In this document: positions 1 through 12,214 of the stretch, in pieces | Layout: every line of letters starts with the position of its first letter | Position numbering within the stretch: position 1 is the stretch's first letter | Origin: Trametopsis cervina | Lineage: Eukaryota; Basidiomycota; Agaricomycetes; Polyporales; Irpicaceae | Length of the DNA: 64,000 nucleotides | Direction of reading: 5' to 3' | Assembly: GCA_022385755.1 (NCBI GenBank) | Contig: MU278357.1 | Coordinates: 721,768-785,767, forward strand | Made by a program: the position numbers and the translations under genes | The notes under the pieces: generated by a model | What the model was told of the DNA's origin: nothing | The model's database searches: none | What the model saw: only the letters and a program-made list of their open reading frames with translations

Positions 1-314
1 GAGATTGAATCGTTGTCGCGTCGCGTCGCGTCACGCGCCTGTCACGATGTCTCCTGCCGGTGGACCCACATACGTACACAGCCTTGCTTTAGTCCTTCAT
101 ACGAATCAACGCCGTACTTTAGGAGGCACCGACATGCTATATATCGTGTTCGCTGAAGTACAAAGGGTCTCTTGTGGTCATAACAATAAATAATATAATA
201 ATAAACGATGACGTCTGGCAGCAACTTCCGCAAGTTTACTGGGTGACGAAGGTTGTCATGCCTGCCAGGTTGTTGGCATCTGATGAATTCATTAGAATGT
301 TTCTCTATGCGGTA
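1..314. other. Intergenic, no gene seen
   Basis: This is the 3' flank of the minus-strand lactonase-like gene that ends at 315. I see no coding pattern with splice signals, no repeat and no RNA gene. The first 30 bases contain a short CGTCG-type simple repeat only. Confidence 0.5.
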
Positions 315-1911
315 CTACGGCAAAAGATACTCACTGACGGTGAGGCCGGAGGACTTGGCTGCGTCCCCAAGGTTGAAGTTTCCGACGTTAGATGCGTTAC
401 CGGGTGCATCCAGACGCAATACCGCGACGGAAGTAGCATTGGGCTGGAGAACGTACAAGAAGCTGCAAGCAAAATCAGCAAATGCGAGTGAGGGGCGAGT
501 TTGCAGACTCACTCCTTGTTGTTCAAAGTCGCGACTTCATCATCGGTGGTGGCGGAGTTCTCAGTCTGCTGGTATTGCTGTAACGGGCGAGAGCTATCAG
601 TTTTGTTACATTGTACTGCAGGGGGCGTCTTACCTTAACAATCGTCGCCTTCAAGTTGCTATCAATAGACACCTCTGTGACCTTCGACGTTCCGATATCG
701 GTCATGTAGAAGTTGCCAGTCTTTCCGCTGTGGGCAACCCAGCAAACTGCCTTCTGGTCCTTCACCTCTGTCGCAACATCCTTGTTACTCGTGCTGTTGC
801 TGTTGGCCTTGGCGGAGGAGAGATCAATGGTCTCGAAGCCGAGACCCGCATCGGTCGACACGAGCGCATTCATTCCTGGAATCACGGCCATGCCGAACGG
901 AAGGAGACCGCCTTTGGGAGGATCGACTTTGGCAAAGTTCTTGGAAAGCGTGCCGTCGGAGGCGACGTCCCAAACAGCAAAGAATCCAGCAGCATTGGGA
1001 GGAGTGCCCTTGACCGATGCAATGAGTTTGGTGTTGTCCTCGCTGAAGATAAGGTGGCTTGCGCTGCCGCCGGGTCCAGTGGCGGGTGTGGTCTGATTGA
1101 TGTTCAGCGCGCGCAAGGTCTGAGGAATGGCTACAAGACCAAGCTTCGAGTCAACCTTGTAACAGCTGAGAGATACAGTAAATTAGGCTATGCGGTAAGG
1201 CTATGTTTTCGGTTACACTCACTTGACATTGTTGACCGCGCCACCGTTCAGCACGCAAGCACGGCTGCCGTCCTTGTTGAATGCAAGAGAGAGGGGGAAT
1301 TCACCCTCGCTGGACACTGGCTGCCCAATCAGCTTGATGTTGATGGGGTTCTTCGGGTCAATGGAGAAGAGGGAGACGGTGTTGGATCCAGCCTGTGTCA
1401 GTTCATTTGATCAGCGTTTGATATAAAGGAGGATTGGGCGAGGGCTCACGTTTACTGCTGCAAGCACTTTACCGGTGGCAGAGGCTTTGACTGCACCCTG
1501 AGAGAACAGAGGGTCAGGACCGTTGGGGTCTGTGATTCCGTGCTGGCCAAGGCCTCTCGTAGAAACAGCCTTGTCGAACCTCTGCAACGCATCTCGTCAA
1601 TATTATCCACGAGCAAGAGAATATACATCGAGTCCTCACCAGACTGCCATCGTTATGGAGTTCGGCGGCAACAATGAAGTTACCAGCGGGCTCATTTGTC
1701 ATGACTATTTGAAATGTGTATCAGCCTCAGTCCATTAAAAGGGTAATGAAGGCTACTAACAGTAAGCTGCTCCAGCGATTGCTTGTGAGCTGCTATTCTT
1801 GGCGGACATCTTTACGACCTCCTTCGAGTTCTTGAACGGGCTGCCCATGGGCGCAGCGAACGCCGCGGAACCAAAGAGAAGAGAGAGCAATAGGACACGC
1901 GTGGAGATCAT
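315..1911 (-). CDS. Secreted 3-carboxymuconate-cyclase-like beta-propeller protein
   Basis: The spliced product is about 415 residues. It starts with a clear signal peptide (MISTRVLLLSLLFGSAAFAAP), whose ATG is at 1911-1909, followed by a propeller-type body with motifs such as FMTNEPAGNF, GQHGITDPNGPDPLFSQG, AVNAGSNTVSLFSIDP and GGLLPFGMAVIPG. These match the fungal extracellular family annotated as 3-carboxy-cis,cis-muconate cyclase or lactonase-like. Seven exons join in frame. The last two junctions need a 65-base exon (QYQQTENSATTDDEV...) between about 585 and 521, and a final exon ending at the TAG at 315-317. True substrate is unknown: most fungal secreted members have no proven lactonising activity, so the enzymatic name is by family only. 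A long open frame on the plus strand over the same DNA is an antisense shadow. Confidence 0.8.
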
Positions 1912-3934
1912 CTTGAATATATGCAAAAAAAAGTAAACTGCACTGCAGGGGTGGCTAAGAAAGAATGAAGGTCGTAAGAATAAGAGAATGTGGAAAGGAG
2001 AGGCCGGCTCCTGAAAAGTAAGAAAAAAAAGAAGAGAGACCGAGTAAGCGAATCCGAACGATAGCAGCGCCGAGGGGAAAGTGCACGGTTTGCATCTCGG
2101 GATGTGGCTTGCTTTTAATGTGCCAAAGACAGGTACCCATGTACTGCTCTCATGCCAACATCCACCGGAGCGCAATCTGTCGGGTTTTCGCACAATCAAC
2201 ATCATGGCAGTATGCGTAGCAGTCGTTGGCAGCAGCTGATGCCACATGACAGGATGCTTACCGCAGAACCAACATTACAACATTTGATGCCGCTATCGAT
2301 TGATGCGTAGTAACCCTCGACATCGTGCAGTACGTGGTTTTGAACGTGCTCGATGAGAGCAAGAAGTCTCGAACGAGGCATGTGTGGCCCAACAACCTCG
2401 TGCACTGTTGCTCAGTAACGTTCAACCGCTGCGAAATTGGCTATTCCTTCCACAGGACGTAAATCTGCGCTAGTGTAGCAAACCAACCTTGTACAGAAAT
2501 CACGATCAGCCATCTATATGGAGACACAAGAGCCGGACGCACCTATACAACACTATGCACATTATACGCGCCATTATCCCGAAGCTCGCTACGGGATTTG
2601 TCCGCAATGAAACCCAGCACGCATGTCAATGGTTACCGGACAAGCGCAACCCGCGACTAACGGTGTACGGAATACCTAGGGAAACAAGCACAGCTATGAG
2701 TAGTGTCGACTTCCAAAATCTTGGTACATCACAAAACGGGATCGGACACACAATGATCATCACATACGCTGTTGCAGAACCTCAACTTTGTTGATGCGAT
2801 GGACTTGCGGGCGCAGAAACACCATGTAAAATACGCGCTGTTCAAGGGTCGACGGAAAGCCACGCTAGTTGAACACGCTGGGACTGGATTGGGCGGGATA
2901 TGAAGCTCCTCCAACCCTACTAGCACCGGTCCCGCAAACTGTCAGCGCGTACCGGTTGTCAAGTACGATCCAAATCGTCGGAGGATACGTCGTCTCCTGT
3001 GCGGCTGTGCATTCATGAACTCCGTCGAACCTACATGCCACTGATCCTTCGTGAGCTTCAGCACAACTTGATTTTGAAAGGCCGCAAATCTGTTTCCATT
3101 GAATGCCACTGTGCGTATGTGATTTGGTGAACCCAATATCAGTGCATACTTCCCTCTGGTTGGTTCAGCACGTTCAACTCAGCGTGATGCAGTACTATTG
3201 GGACTGTCACCATGGAACTGTTGAGATGGTCTGCAGATAAGCATATGTTGTTGGGCTGTACGCGTGCCACGTGAGATACGACGTGCATATAACTGCCTGC
3301 GCATGCTGTGCTACTCACCAGAGTGATCCCCTCTTCTGTACCTGCGTGAAGGCAGACTTCATACACACACATATGTACGAAAGGTTACCTTAAGATAGAA
3401 CACTGATACATAGTCTACGCTGTGTATCTAAGGTAATAGAAGGCAATAAACGCCAGCCTTGTGACGTTTGCCCGCAGCAGCCATCAACAACGTTCAACAT
3501 AGAGCGTCACAGCAACCCCTTGAGCATGCTCACTGCAATGTGGAAGTAATGGTGGCGATAAAGCATATGGTATACGGATCACTACGACATGTCGGTCAAG
3601 TTCCAGGTGTACGGAGTAACTATACGACAACTGTTCGGGAGGAGACACTACTAGAGGAGATACACAAAGGAAGGAGGGAGGCTAGGTACAAGTCAAAGAA
3701 CCGCCGGTGACTAGAGGTGATTAAAAGGAGCATGCGTCTCTTCAAGAGCAGTGTATGTAGGAGCGAGAAGGAGAGGATACGATGCGAGAGTATGTCTAGA
3801 CCACGGAGAAACACTGCTGCGCACAGCAGAAAATAATTGTCCTGTGCTAGCGAACAGGAGCGGCAAGGGACCCCTATTGCAACCAGCAGACTGTCCTTTT
3901 CCCTTTCAGACCGGAAGCACTTTTGAGGTCAAAC
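1912..3934. other. Long intergenic region, nothing recognised
   Basis: This is about 2 kb between two minus-strand genes. It must contain the promoter of the lactonase-like gene near 1912-2100, where purine-rich runs occur on the plus strand (about 2019-2040). Short open frames here lack splice logic, composition or motifs of real genes. No repeat or transposon piece was recognised. Confidence 0.4.
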
Positions 3935-4933
3935 TCAGACAACAATCATAGCGGCAAGGGCACCGACAACACCGACAAGGCCGGCGCTGACAGTGTTGGC
4001 AAGAGCACCGCTGGAGCTTCCACCGGCGCCGGATGGGCTAGCGGAGCCGGAAGAGCTGGAAGAGTGTGCAGCGCTAGACCCGGAGCTCGCTGCGGAAGAG
4101 GGCGACGGGCTCGTAGCACCAGTGGTAGGGCTGGCAAAATTTTAGTCGGATGCAACCATAATTCGCTTCAAGACTCACCCGGCGGGAGTGCTGGCAGGCG
4201 GCGCTGAAGTAGGGGCACCACCAGTCGAACCAGCTGCAACGAGGTGTGAGCTTCACATTACATTATGTGATATGAATGATGAACGCACCGGAGCTGGAAC
4301 CAGGTGCAGATGCTGGGGGAGGTACAGCGCCGTTCAGGCAGCTAGTGTCGCCTACAAATGCTAGTTAGGTTGCTAAACGTGAATGATGCAATATTGTGAT
4401 GCGTACTGCTTGGGGTGATAGTGAAGACACCAGACAGGGCCTTCGCGCCGTTAGAACGATCGGTAAGAGCGAGACCGTGCTGGGTGCCTGTGAAGTCACA
4501 TTGAATAACAGGGACGACAGATGATTGGAACAACACCTACCGCCAGTGATGTTGACTTGCCACACGAACGGGGAGGCAGCAAGGTTGTCGTAGGTCTGTT
4601 CAGGAGCACCATTGGCGTCGTTGGTGTTGATACTACAGAACTATAAGAACGAGTAGCGAGGTAAAGAATGAACCATAATTACGAGAGGAAGAATGGGCCT
4701 AAAAGGAGAATATGAATATGCAGTCATGTAAGAGCCGCGAAAGCAGCTTACCAGTTCCACCACTCCAGCTAATCTGTGTCGGGACACACTGTGTGGGTGC
4801 GTTGCTGGATGGATTATGAGTGAACAGGAGACAAAGTTATGGAATGTGATACATACGGGGTGTTGATCATGAACTGAGCAGAGCCAAAGGTGGCGAGAGC
4901 AGCAGCGGTAGCGAGAGACAAAGTGAACTTCAT
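3935..4933 (-). CDS. Ser/Thr-rich GPI-anchored-type surface protein
   Basis: The product is about 210 residues. It has an N-terminal signal peptide (MKFTLSLATAAALATFGSAQ), an ordered domain with QCVPTQISWSGGTGPFFLS and WQVNITGGTQHGLALTDRS, then ALSGVFTITPSSDTSCLNG. After this come a Ser/Thr/Ala/Pro-rich stalk and a hydrophobic C-terminus (AGLVGVVGALAAMIVV) of the kind removed on GPI anchoring. This architecture is a widespread basidiomycete cell-surface family of unknown function. Seven exons are needed, including a 16-base exon at 4698-4683 that supplies GPFFLS in frame with the conserved SWSGGT segment. The ATG lies at 4933-4931 and the stop TGA at 3937-3935. A TATA-like element sits about 100 bases upstream. 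Assignment to the family rests on domain pattern, and GPI attachment is inferred. Confidence 0.8.
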
Positions 4934-6018
4934 GTTGACAGGAGGGAGACGGCCGAGTAGAGGGTGGACAATGAGCACGAGCGAAGGGGGAGCAACGAGC
5001 TTGCGGAAGATGGGACGACGACGGCAACGCTGGCTTATAATTACTCACGGAGACACCCGGCCGGACATGTGACGTTATCAGTCACAAAACCTTGATTTCT
5101 GTCACAATTCTCGAAAGGTCCATCAGCTTGTCACGGTCAAGGCCCGACGTTCTCTTCGACGCTGCTCACGATGTCGACGACCGTGCCAGCAATTGTATTC
5201 GCCGTCCTACGTTCTAGCCACCTCTGCGCTGCTTACGCTGCTACAACTGCAACCTTCTTTATAATGCTGACTGTGACAAGCATTCCGTATCTTTTGCCTC
5301 CTTGATCAGCTCCGACATTCGCACGGCGCACAGCTGCCGAGCCTGATGCACATTGGTATGACGAAGTCAACACCCACGTCACACGCGAGTAATTTATTTT
5401 TGCTTCATTTCCGTCATTCCTTCCTGACCCGCTTCGAGTTCATGCATATAGGAGCAGGATAGGGCGAACATGGTCGAACTACGCGCTCTCAGCGGATGGT
5501 CTTGCGATTCCGGGACTGCCTACAACAGAGGTGGATTCGCACAGAGCTCTTGACTCCGAAGATCTGATCAACAAGCCGGGCAAGCATGGACAAGAGTTTC
5601 CTTATGCATGCGTCAGTTCTACCGAAGAACAAAAGAAGACGTCACCAAGCCGCTGTACAGCAGCGATCCAAGTCTCTGTCTCTTGCAGGGCACAGTAGCT
5701 TGCTCGTCAATTGAGAAGCGACGTTCAACGTATAATTGCAATGCGGTAATCGTAATCTACTCGGCCCATGTATGACGCTCTATAGGATTACGCCCACCAA
5801 CTCAGACAACAATCATGCGTATCTCCAAGAGATAGTACAGCGCATTGCAAATCTAATTGTCGATCCGTTACGCAAAGACCTCCCGTCATTTGATCATGTG
5901 GCGGTTGCATAGGTTTGTACAGTTCTAGTTATTGCAGTATTGTTCGCTATCACTACTAGGGATGCATACAAGTTTGCTACACAGATGGATACATAAGGAA
6001 ACACAAAGCCCAATACAT
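4934..6018. other. Intergenic, mostly unassigned
   Basis: The region holds the promoter of the GPI-type gene at its left end and the 3' flank of the TDP2-like gene at its right end. Nothing else was recognised in between. Confidence 0.4.
5034..5041 (-). promoter_or_regulatory. Putative TATA box of the GPI-type surface gene
   Basis: The minus strand reads AATTATAAGCC here, about 100 bases upstream of the ATG at 4933. This is a plausible core promoter for a highly expressed surface protein. Only position and sequence support it. Confidence 0.4.
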
Positions 6019-7104
6019 TCATCTCACTCGCAGAGTAGTCACAAGCCCACAATGGTCGCTAGCCCATTGTCCTTCGATCGTCTGCAACCCGACGCCAACT
6101 CGCTCAGGTTCTACAACTGCACATCGACCGTTCGGCGTGTAGAACATCCTGTCAAGTCTCCCCGGCGGGAACTCCATCGGGGGTTGATGTCCCCAAGTCA
6201 ATGCATCCTCCTCATCTTCGCCTCCCGTCCATGCATCGATCAAGCCAGCCTGCTCGTGTATCACCGCGTCCTCCGGTGCGATAGCGTTCATGTCTCCAGC
6301 GATCAAGCCAGCGTGTACGCCGTCGGCGCGAACCATGTCTGCGGCGGCCGACAGCTGTCCCGGCCGCATTGATGTACCCATGGGCAAAGACTCCAGATGG
6401 ACATTTGCCACCCGAACAGTTACCGTGGGCGCCGTGAGTGACCGACGCTCTGTTTCTTCGTCCGACGTCGATGATTCACTAGCCTTCGAAGTACCGTGTT
6501 TAGGAGCGTCCAACCTCAGGTCGACCACGAGCGCATGTCGACCCATGAGCGAGTTTCCAAACTGGAGGAGCTGCGCAGACAGGACGGCGATCGTTCTTGT
6601 CACCAGCGTCACGTTGCCGTAATGGCCGTCCGGCCAATCGTCAGGTCGCACGGGCACGACGCAAAAGTGTTGGCGGACCCACTCGTTCTCGAGGATTTCC
6701 GGGAACGCCTCAGGGTTGACTTCTTGCAACAGGATGCAGCACGGGTCCGGCTGCTCCTCGTCCGATGAGCATCCGAACACGTCCACCTGGATGTGCTCCA
6801 GAACAGTCGACAGGCGCGTGCGTGGGTTCGGCGCCATGAAGTCGACGTTCCACGTGAGTATTTTGACGGCGGTTTTGGGGAGGACGTGCGAGATAATCGA
6901 CGAGGTGTCGGGAGAAACTGTGGTGACTATAGGGTTCGAGTCTCCAGACGACCCAGAGCTCTCAGAGACGGAGCGTTCGTCAGAGGCCCGGCGGCTCATG
7001 TTGCGCATGAGGCTTTTCTTGCCGTTGTGCGTATGTCGCCAATGCTGCCTGCCCTGTGAATAACATCTCACAGGAAGTTTTCGCAGCGTATCTTCGTTCC
7101 ACAT
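6019..7104 (-). CDS. Endonuclease/exonuclease/phosphatase-family protein, TDP2-like
   Basis: This intronless frame encodes up to 361 residues. After a Ser-rich N-terminus it carries all the EEP-fold catalytic motifs in order: LTWNVDF (Asn), LQEVNPEAF (Glu), GHYGNVTLVTR, NVHLES, GLIAGDMNAI (GDxN), LDRMFY and ASDHCGLV (SDH near the C-terminus). The order and spacing resemble tyrosyl-DNA phosphodiesterase 2, a metal-dependent enzyme that removes 5'-tyrosyl adducts left by topoisomerase II; RNA or lipid phosphodiester substrates cannot be excluded. The first in-frame ATG is at 7104, and a CATAAAAG element about 90 bases upstream supports it. A Met at about residue 33 is an alternative start, and a small 5' intron (donor GTGAGA near 7078) is possible. 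Confidence 0.8.
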   Translation of the reverse strand: MWNEDTLRKLPVRCYSQGRQHWRHTHNGKKSLMRNMSRRASDERSVSESSGSSGDSNPIVTTVSPDTSSIISHVLPKTAVKILTWNVDFMAPNPRTRLSTVLEHIQVDVFGCSSDEEQPDPCCILLQEVNPEAFPEILENEWVRQHFCVVPVRPDDWPDGHYGNVTLVTRTIAVLSAQLLQFGNSLMGRHALVVDLRLDAPKHGTSKASESSTSDEETERRSLTAPTVTVRVANVHLESLPMGTSMRPGQLSAAADMVRADGVHAGLIAGDMNAIAPEDAVIHEQAGLIDAWTGGEDEEDALTWGHQPPMEFPPGRLDRMFYTPNGRCAVVEPERVGVGLQTIEGQWASDHCGLVTTLRVR

Positions 7105-7717
7105 CTTGCTGTAGCCACGCTTGGTTGGTGTGGAGGTGGAGATGGGGAAAGGGGTTTAAGGGGTTGAGCAAGAGGTGGATTTACCCCCTCTGCTTTTATG
7201 CCCATCCCATCGGCTCGTGCCCGTCAGGGGATACAGCTTGTTGTGAACGTTGCAGCCACTCGGATGGTATTCTTGTGGTGTTATCATCTGCGAGATCCCC
7301 TCAAGCGCCGACATGAGGGAGATGGGGTCAGTGATAACCGCCTCGTGCACTGCGAACTCATTCAATGACATTCTTTCGTGGGTGCAAGGACCGCATTCGC
7401 GTTCCATTCTAGTAGATCCCGAAACATGTATGGACATCTGGCAATGGATTCCGTATCCCTCGATGACTGGGTGAGCTCCAATCAACTTAGGAGTGGAAAT
7501 AGAGGCTGTATTTCCCTAGGACGCTTGCCATGGATTTCAACCTCATATCGTAATGCATTCCCTCGGGTCCAAGTGAGCAATGCACACGACACTGATGGTT
7601 GTCTGCCGTATAGCGATGCAACAGTCAACAGCGTTGGCGTCACGAAATCGTACAACACTTGGAAGTACTGTACAGCAATTATTTGATACTCATAACATCC
7701 AATCTTCCCGGCATGAT
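7105..7717. other. Intergenic between TDP2-like and SQT1 genes
   Basis: The right part is the 3' flank of the SQT1 gene and the left part the promoter of the TDP2-like gene. No additional gene was recognised. Confidence 0.4.
7192..7200 (-). promoter_or_regulatory. Putative TATA box of the TDP2-like gene
   Basis: The minus strand reads CATAAAAGC, about 90 bases before the ATG at 7104. It supports the upstream start codon choice. Confidence 0.4.
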
Positions 7718-9285
7718 CTACTCAGTGGCAAAGACGAGGCAAACACCGTCGTCTCCAGCACTTACCACCGCCTTGCCATCGTGACTAAGAGTGGCACCGA
7801 ATATCGGTCCACGGTGGCCTTTGTGCTCCTTGATGAGCGTCCCCGTCCTAGCGTCCCATGTCTTGAGGCTCTTGTCTGCTGATCCGGTGACAAGGAGATA
7901 TGATTTAGGTGCGGGAAGCGCGAGAAGGGTCGTAACAGCATCCTGTACACGCCCGCAATATATCAATATCGTAGCCGCAAAATGAAAATGACGAGAAGGA
8001 ATTACGCACTTCGTGTTCGAGCGTCGTACGCAGACGCATCGTACCAAGGTCCCAGATGCACGCCTTTCCGTCCGTGCCGCCAGTCACCACCACGCCGGCG
8101 TTTCCTGTCTGTCCCGTACCCGCCAGATCGACAAAGACAACACTTTCGACGCTCTCCTCCTCTTTGTGTCCGCCGAGGGCACTGACGACCTCACCCTTGG
8201 TCAAGCTCACCACCCTGACGCTGCCAGATTGCCCGCCGACGACGACGATCGTCGACGCAGGGTTCACGGCGAGTGAAGTAATAGATCCCAGATCGAATCT
8301 GGCATCGGTCGCGGAGAGCTTGAACACAGGTGTGGACGAGCGGGGGTCCCAGTATATCAGGTTCCCGTCCGCGTCGGCCGTCACGATGCGCTTGCCGTCC
8401 GGAGTAAACTCGCCACATTGGACGGCGGAGGTGTGTCCTGCGAAGACCTGCATAGTGTTCCCCGACGGTACTGCGATCGCGGAGAAGGTTAAGGTCAGCG
8501 GATTGTTTGCGTTACTCCCAATCGTGATAAGTCAGGAACAAGAGAAGCGGGGCACGTAGCCTCAGGGCGGCGTGCGGGGAGATTGGCGTCGGGAAATGGT
8601 CGGGACGACCCGCGCGTCGGGCGCGGTGAAATCGAATTGTATCGGTAGAAAGGACTGAGATCGGGACTTACGTTGCCAGAGCCATACTGTCGTGTCGTTG
8701 GAGCCGGCGAGGAGGACAGAGCCTTTCGGATGCCATCTTAGCCACTGGGAAAGGTACGCAGTGTTAGCATTCGTTCGGCGACTTGGCTGTATGAATAGAA
8801 CGTACCACAACCTCATCCGGCCCTTGCAGCTCAGTCAAGAACTCCCAGGTCTTGTAGTCCTCTTTTCCCCGTCTCCGCCATACTCGCACTTTGCCGTCCA
8901 TACCTCCAGTAGCGATGAACTCCCCGTCGCTGCTGAACCCAGTACTTGTCACACTGTCCGTGTGGCCGGTGAGCTTTACGACTTCTTCTCCAGTGGATAG
9001 ATCCCATATGTATCCAAGGTCGTCCTCCCCTCCGGAGGCAATCAAGGGTAAGGAGGGATGCGCCGAGACCGCGAATACAGAACCGCGGTGTGCAGGAAAG
9101 TGTCGTATCGAGTTATCCTCGTACGGACCGTCGTCATCGATCTGTGCACCCTCCCCTTCCTCGTCGTCTTCGTCCATGCCATCGTCTTCGCCTTGATCAA
9201 GTTCGAGATAGACGTCATCCTGGTCGAGGAAATCGTCGCCCTCATCTACTTCTTCCATATGTTCATTCGGTTGCTCGGAGGCCAT
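7718..9285 (-). CDS. SQT1: WD40 ribosome-assembly chaperone, Sqt1/AAMP family
   Basis: Four exons (9285-8806, 8744-8672, 8470-8010, 7942-7718) join with canonical GT-AG borders to 412 residues, close to the family size. A long acidic N-terminus (EEVDEGDDFLDQDD, GMDEDDEEGEGAQIDDD) precedes WD repeats such as HFPAHRGSVFAVSAHP, KLTGHTDSVTSTGFSSDG, VFAGHTSAVQCGEFTPDG, GHKEEESVESVVFVD and EHKGHRGPIFGATLSHDG. The acidic start followed by the propeller is the signature of yeast Sqt1 and animal AAMP. In yeast Sqt1 binds nascent Rpl10 (uL16) and escorts it to the 60S subunit. The ATG is at 9285-9283. A GGTAAGT string inside the last exon is read through because the frame continues to a WD-like end (GDDGVCLVFATE). 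Confidence 0.9.
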
Positions 9286-10109
9286 TCTATAATAAAAATA
9301 ACAAAACAGATGTAAGTGGTAGTGTACGAGTCTTCTGGAGAACTTTGTGCATACGCTGTACAACCCTTTTATACTATAGTGGAAGCCCTTGGGCGTTGGA
9401 TGGCGTGGACAGCTGAGTCAAAGGGTTGTATGAGTAATCAGTCGGCTGCGAATTGGCAGAAGTCAAGAGAATTTCTCGACATGATCGTCATCAGATCTTG
9501 ATGATGAAGATGTTAATCTTATCTTATCTATGGCAGCGAATAGTGGAGCAACGCAGCAGATCGACAAACCCAGCAGCTTGAACGTTTGCTTGTTTTTGAC
9601 GAAACCGTCACCTTCATCCGCACGCCTTCATATTCAGGTACTACGGCGAGCGGGAATATCGAAAGACATGGACTTTCTCGAACAGAGGCCCTCATTCCTG
9701 TACATCCGGGCCGGCTACTAGTGCAGACCCACCCCTGGGTGCGCAAGAAAAATGGTCAGATGAGCATCAGTAGGTTCGCCGCCCATATGAACAGGTTTGG
9801 CACAGATTTTTTCGGTACAAAATGGCTAGAAGTCGATGAATTACACGATACGTTCCATGCGCGATGACGGTCGTCCTGGAGAGTATGGTTGGTTGCCCAA
9901 AATTTTCTAAAACGGTCGTTGATTTGGAGTCTTTACCTCTGTGATTTATGTGACAGCCAACCGCATAACATGATTTCGCCTTGCGCTCGCTTGCAACGAG
10001 ATTGTTATAAGTATAACGCGAGTAAAACAAGAACTACAGCTCTTCCTCGCCTTTAAATAACCCAACAGCATCCTAGCGTGCAGAAAAGTACCTCCTGGAA
10101 TCTGCTTAC

Positions 10110-10200
10110 GTCGTGCCCCGCATAACGAGTCCGACATCACGGACACCGTTGACTAAACCGATGATCGAGTCGGGAGTCGGCGGTAGCTCAATCTGAACAG
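10110..10200 (-). pseudogene. Possible relic exon in the gene-poor stretch
   Basis: On the minus strand, after a CTGTTCAG acceptor-like site, a frame reads IELPPTPDSIIGLVNG then VRDVGLVMRGTT and stops at a GTAAGC donor-like site. It looks protein-like and is framed by splice signals. Just upstream, other frames give fragments such as ALRKFGIADITIV that do not join in frame and run into stops. I read this as a decayed gene fragment. Its family is not recognised. Confidence 0.2.
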
Positions 10201-12207
10201 GGCACGATGGTGATATCGGCTATGCCAAATTTGCGCAGAGCGATCAGGATGCGGCGTTGCCCATATTTCGTGGATGCGCCCTGCGAGCCCCGGAGATGTA
10301 CTTCTAGCGGCCGATGATTCCTGCAACGGCGGAGGGCGCGGTATGTCCCAGCAAGAGATGAGATAATGACGTGCGTCGTTCCAAGGGGTATGCGGACAGG
10401 CGATATGTTCTTTCGACCATCTGGCCACTAAATGTGCTAACGGGTTGGCTGAGCTTTACAGTAGCTTTATGTATGAGATTACTTATACGAAGGCAACATG
10501 GGCAGCGTACCGAACAGTACAGAACTTCTTTGAGTAGATTCTTCGTGAAGTGATGCTTCCGCCAGTCAGGTGAAGCCGTTTAATCAGTGGAGGTTAACGA
10601 GAAGCTCTATGCCTCCTTCTTAGACTCGTGGGGAGAATGTATCAATGGGAAGCTTATTCCGCGGCGAGAATCATTTGACCTCCTTACTTCGCCGTGGTAG
10701 ACCATAAGCGATTGGTATTAAAACTGCTTCAGGAAGACGTTGGTGGTACATCACTTCGCGAATGAGCCTTAGAAGCATAACATCAAGCTAATCTGATAGA
10801 CGAGCATTCGCTGAAGTGAAGCGTGAGTTATTTGCACAGACTTGCATAGAGGTGTACTTACCACCGACGTGAGCGTTTGACATCTCCAGTAGTCGCAAGT
10901 TGGCACTAACATGACACTACGGCCGGAACATATTTTTTGAGGTGTTCACGCGATGCACTGAGGGCCTCACTCGTCTCGAACGTATGCAGCCAAGCTCGGC
11001 GCTGTTAGCAACTTATTAGCAGGGTGTTCGTGAGTGCACCGTGACCGTAGCTGAAGAGCTTCTGGACTGGATTTCGATCTTCAAATTGCGCCCAAACGCT
11101 GGCTACCATCGGCCCGCGTCAGTTACCCGCCCTAGGCCGCGCCACGATCTGCCACCATTCCAGACTCGCGACACTGGTTGCGAGACAACGACAACACACA
11201 ATGCGACTTCTGGCTTGAAGAAATACCCATCTGTTTCCAAGGGCGTACAGCACATCGGTGCATATAGTGGGTTTAAACTTTTGAATCCCTTAGGTGCGCC
11301 ACCAACTCAGGTCGTGGAAAAGCCTCCGTAGAGTAACCTTTCACGCGGCGGCCGGGCTTAGTAGCCATGGGGTTGAACGTAGGCAATGAGAAAAGGTAGT
11401 GTGTAGACCTCCTCTTGATCGTGCAATAAGTCTTACTGTATTTCTCTCATGTCCCAGGGAAATCAATTGGTCCTAACAAATCGCCGTCATGTTCACAGCT
11501 TCGACGAAATACTACCATAGAACGCTGTAACTGCGGGTGCTCTCGTGTTAATCTTTTGCACAACCCTTCCTATGACGGCCAAGGCTTCTTAGAAGTGCCG
11601 GACTCTATACAACGGCTCCGTGAGACAGGCCGAGCAAAAGCTTAATCCCAAGCAAATCGTCCGAAACTTCGTGCAGTCATTGGTCGAAAGTCGGTATGTA
11701 CCTGAGCTCGTTACGCCCTCCTCATTGATCTGAGACAAATAATATCGATCTGGTTGTGCTGACCCCCTTCAGGCACATCTCGAACACTGGTTCGCCTTTT
11801 TCTATCTCCCGCTGTTCCTCCTGGTCGCTCTTGCGCAAAAAACCACGAAGATGCGCCACACGTAATATTTGCGCGTCCCGTGGGCTGGCCTCTGCCCTTT
11901 CGTGGCTGCAAAATAAGCTAAAATAGCCTAGTCGCTTTCTTACAGCGGGCGTGTGAGAGGCGGACGGACGATACAGCACGGCCAGCGAGGATTTCCCGCG
12001 CACAGAATCAGATATGGTTGAAACTTCCGCAGGCGCCCGCTCGTGCTCGCCCGCCTTTTCCCCGCCAGCATCATTTCATCTACAAGCCGGGATCGCATGT
12101 GACAGCCAAGGTGCGAAACAAATTGACTTCTCTACCCCGCAGTACCCCAGATTTCGTCGTGGAAATACCGATCCAGCAGGGTCAGCCGGCCCAGGCAAAC
12201 TAGTTGG

Positions 12208-12214
12208 TATATAG
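12208..12214 (+). promoter_or_regulatory. Putative TATA box of the sugar transporter
   Basis: TATATAG lies about 109 bases upstream of the chosen ATG at 12317. This fits a fungal core promoter and supports that start. Confidence 0.4.

Noticed and set aside
253..1410. Long plus-strand open frame (385 codons)
   Set aside because: It is antisense to the lactonase-like gene, has no family motifs and crosses its introns without splice logic.
3934..5816. 16-base word CTCAGACAACAATCAT shared at about 3934 and 5801
   Set aside because: Flanks do not match, and one such coincidence is expected by chance in 64 kb.
6925..6945. GGTTCGAGTC-like tRNA B-box word
   Set aside because: It lies in the TDP2-like coding region, the T-stem does not pair and there is no A-box at the right distance.
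9586..9867. Plus-strand frame of 93 codons in the gene-poor stretch
   Set aside because: Overlapping frames on both strands are equally open and no motif is seen.
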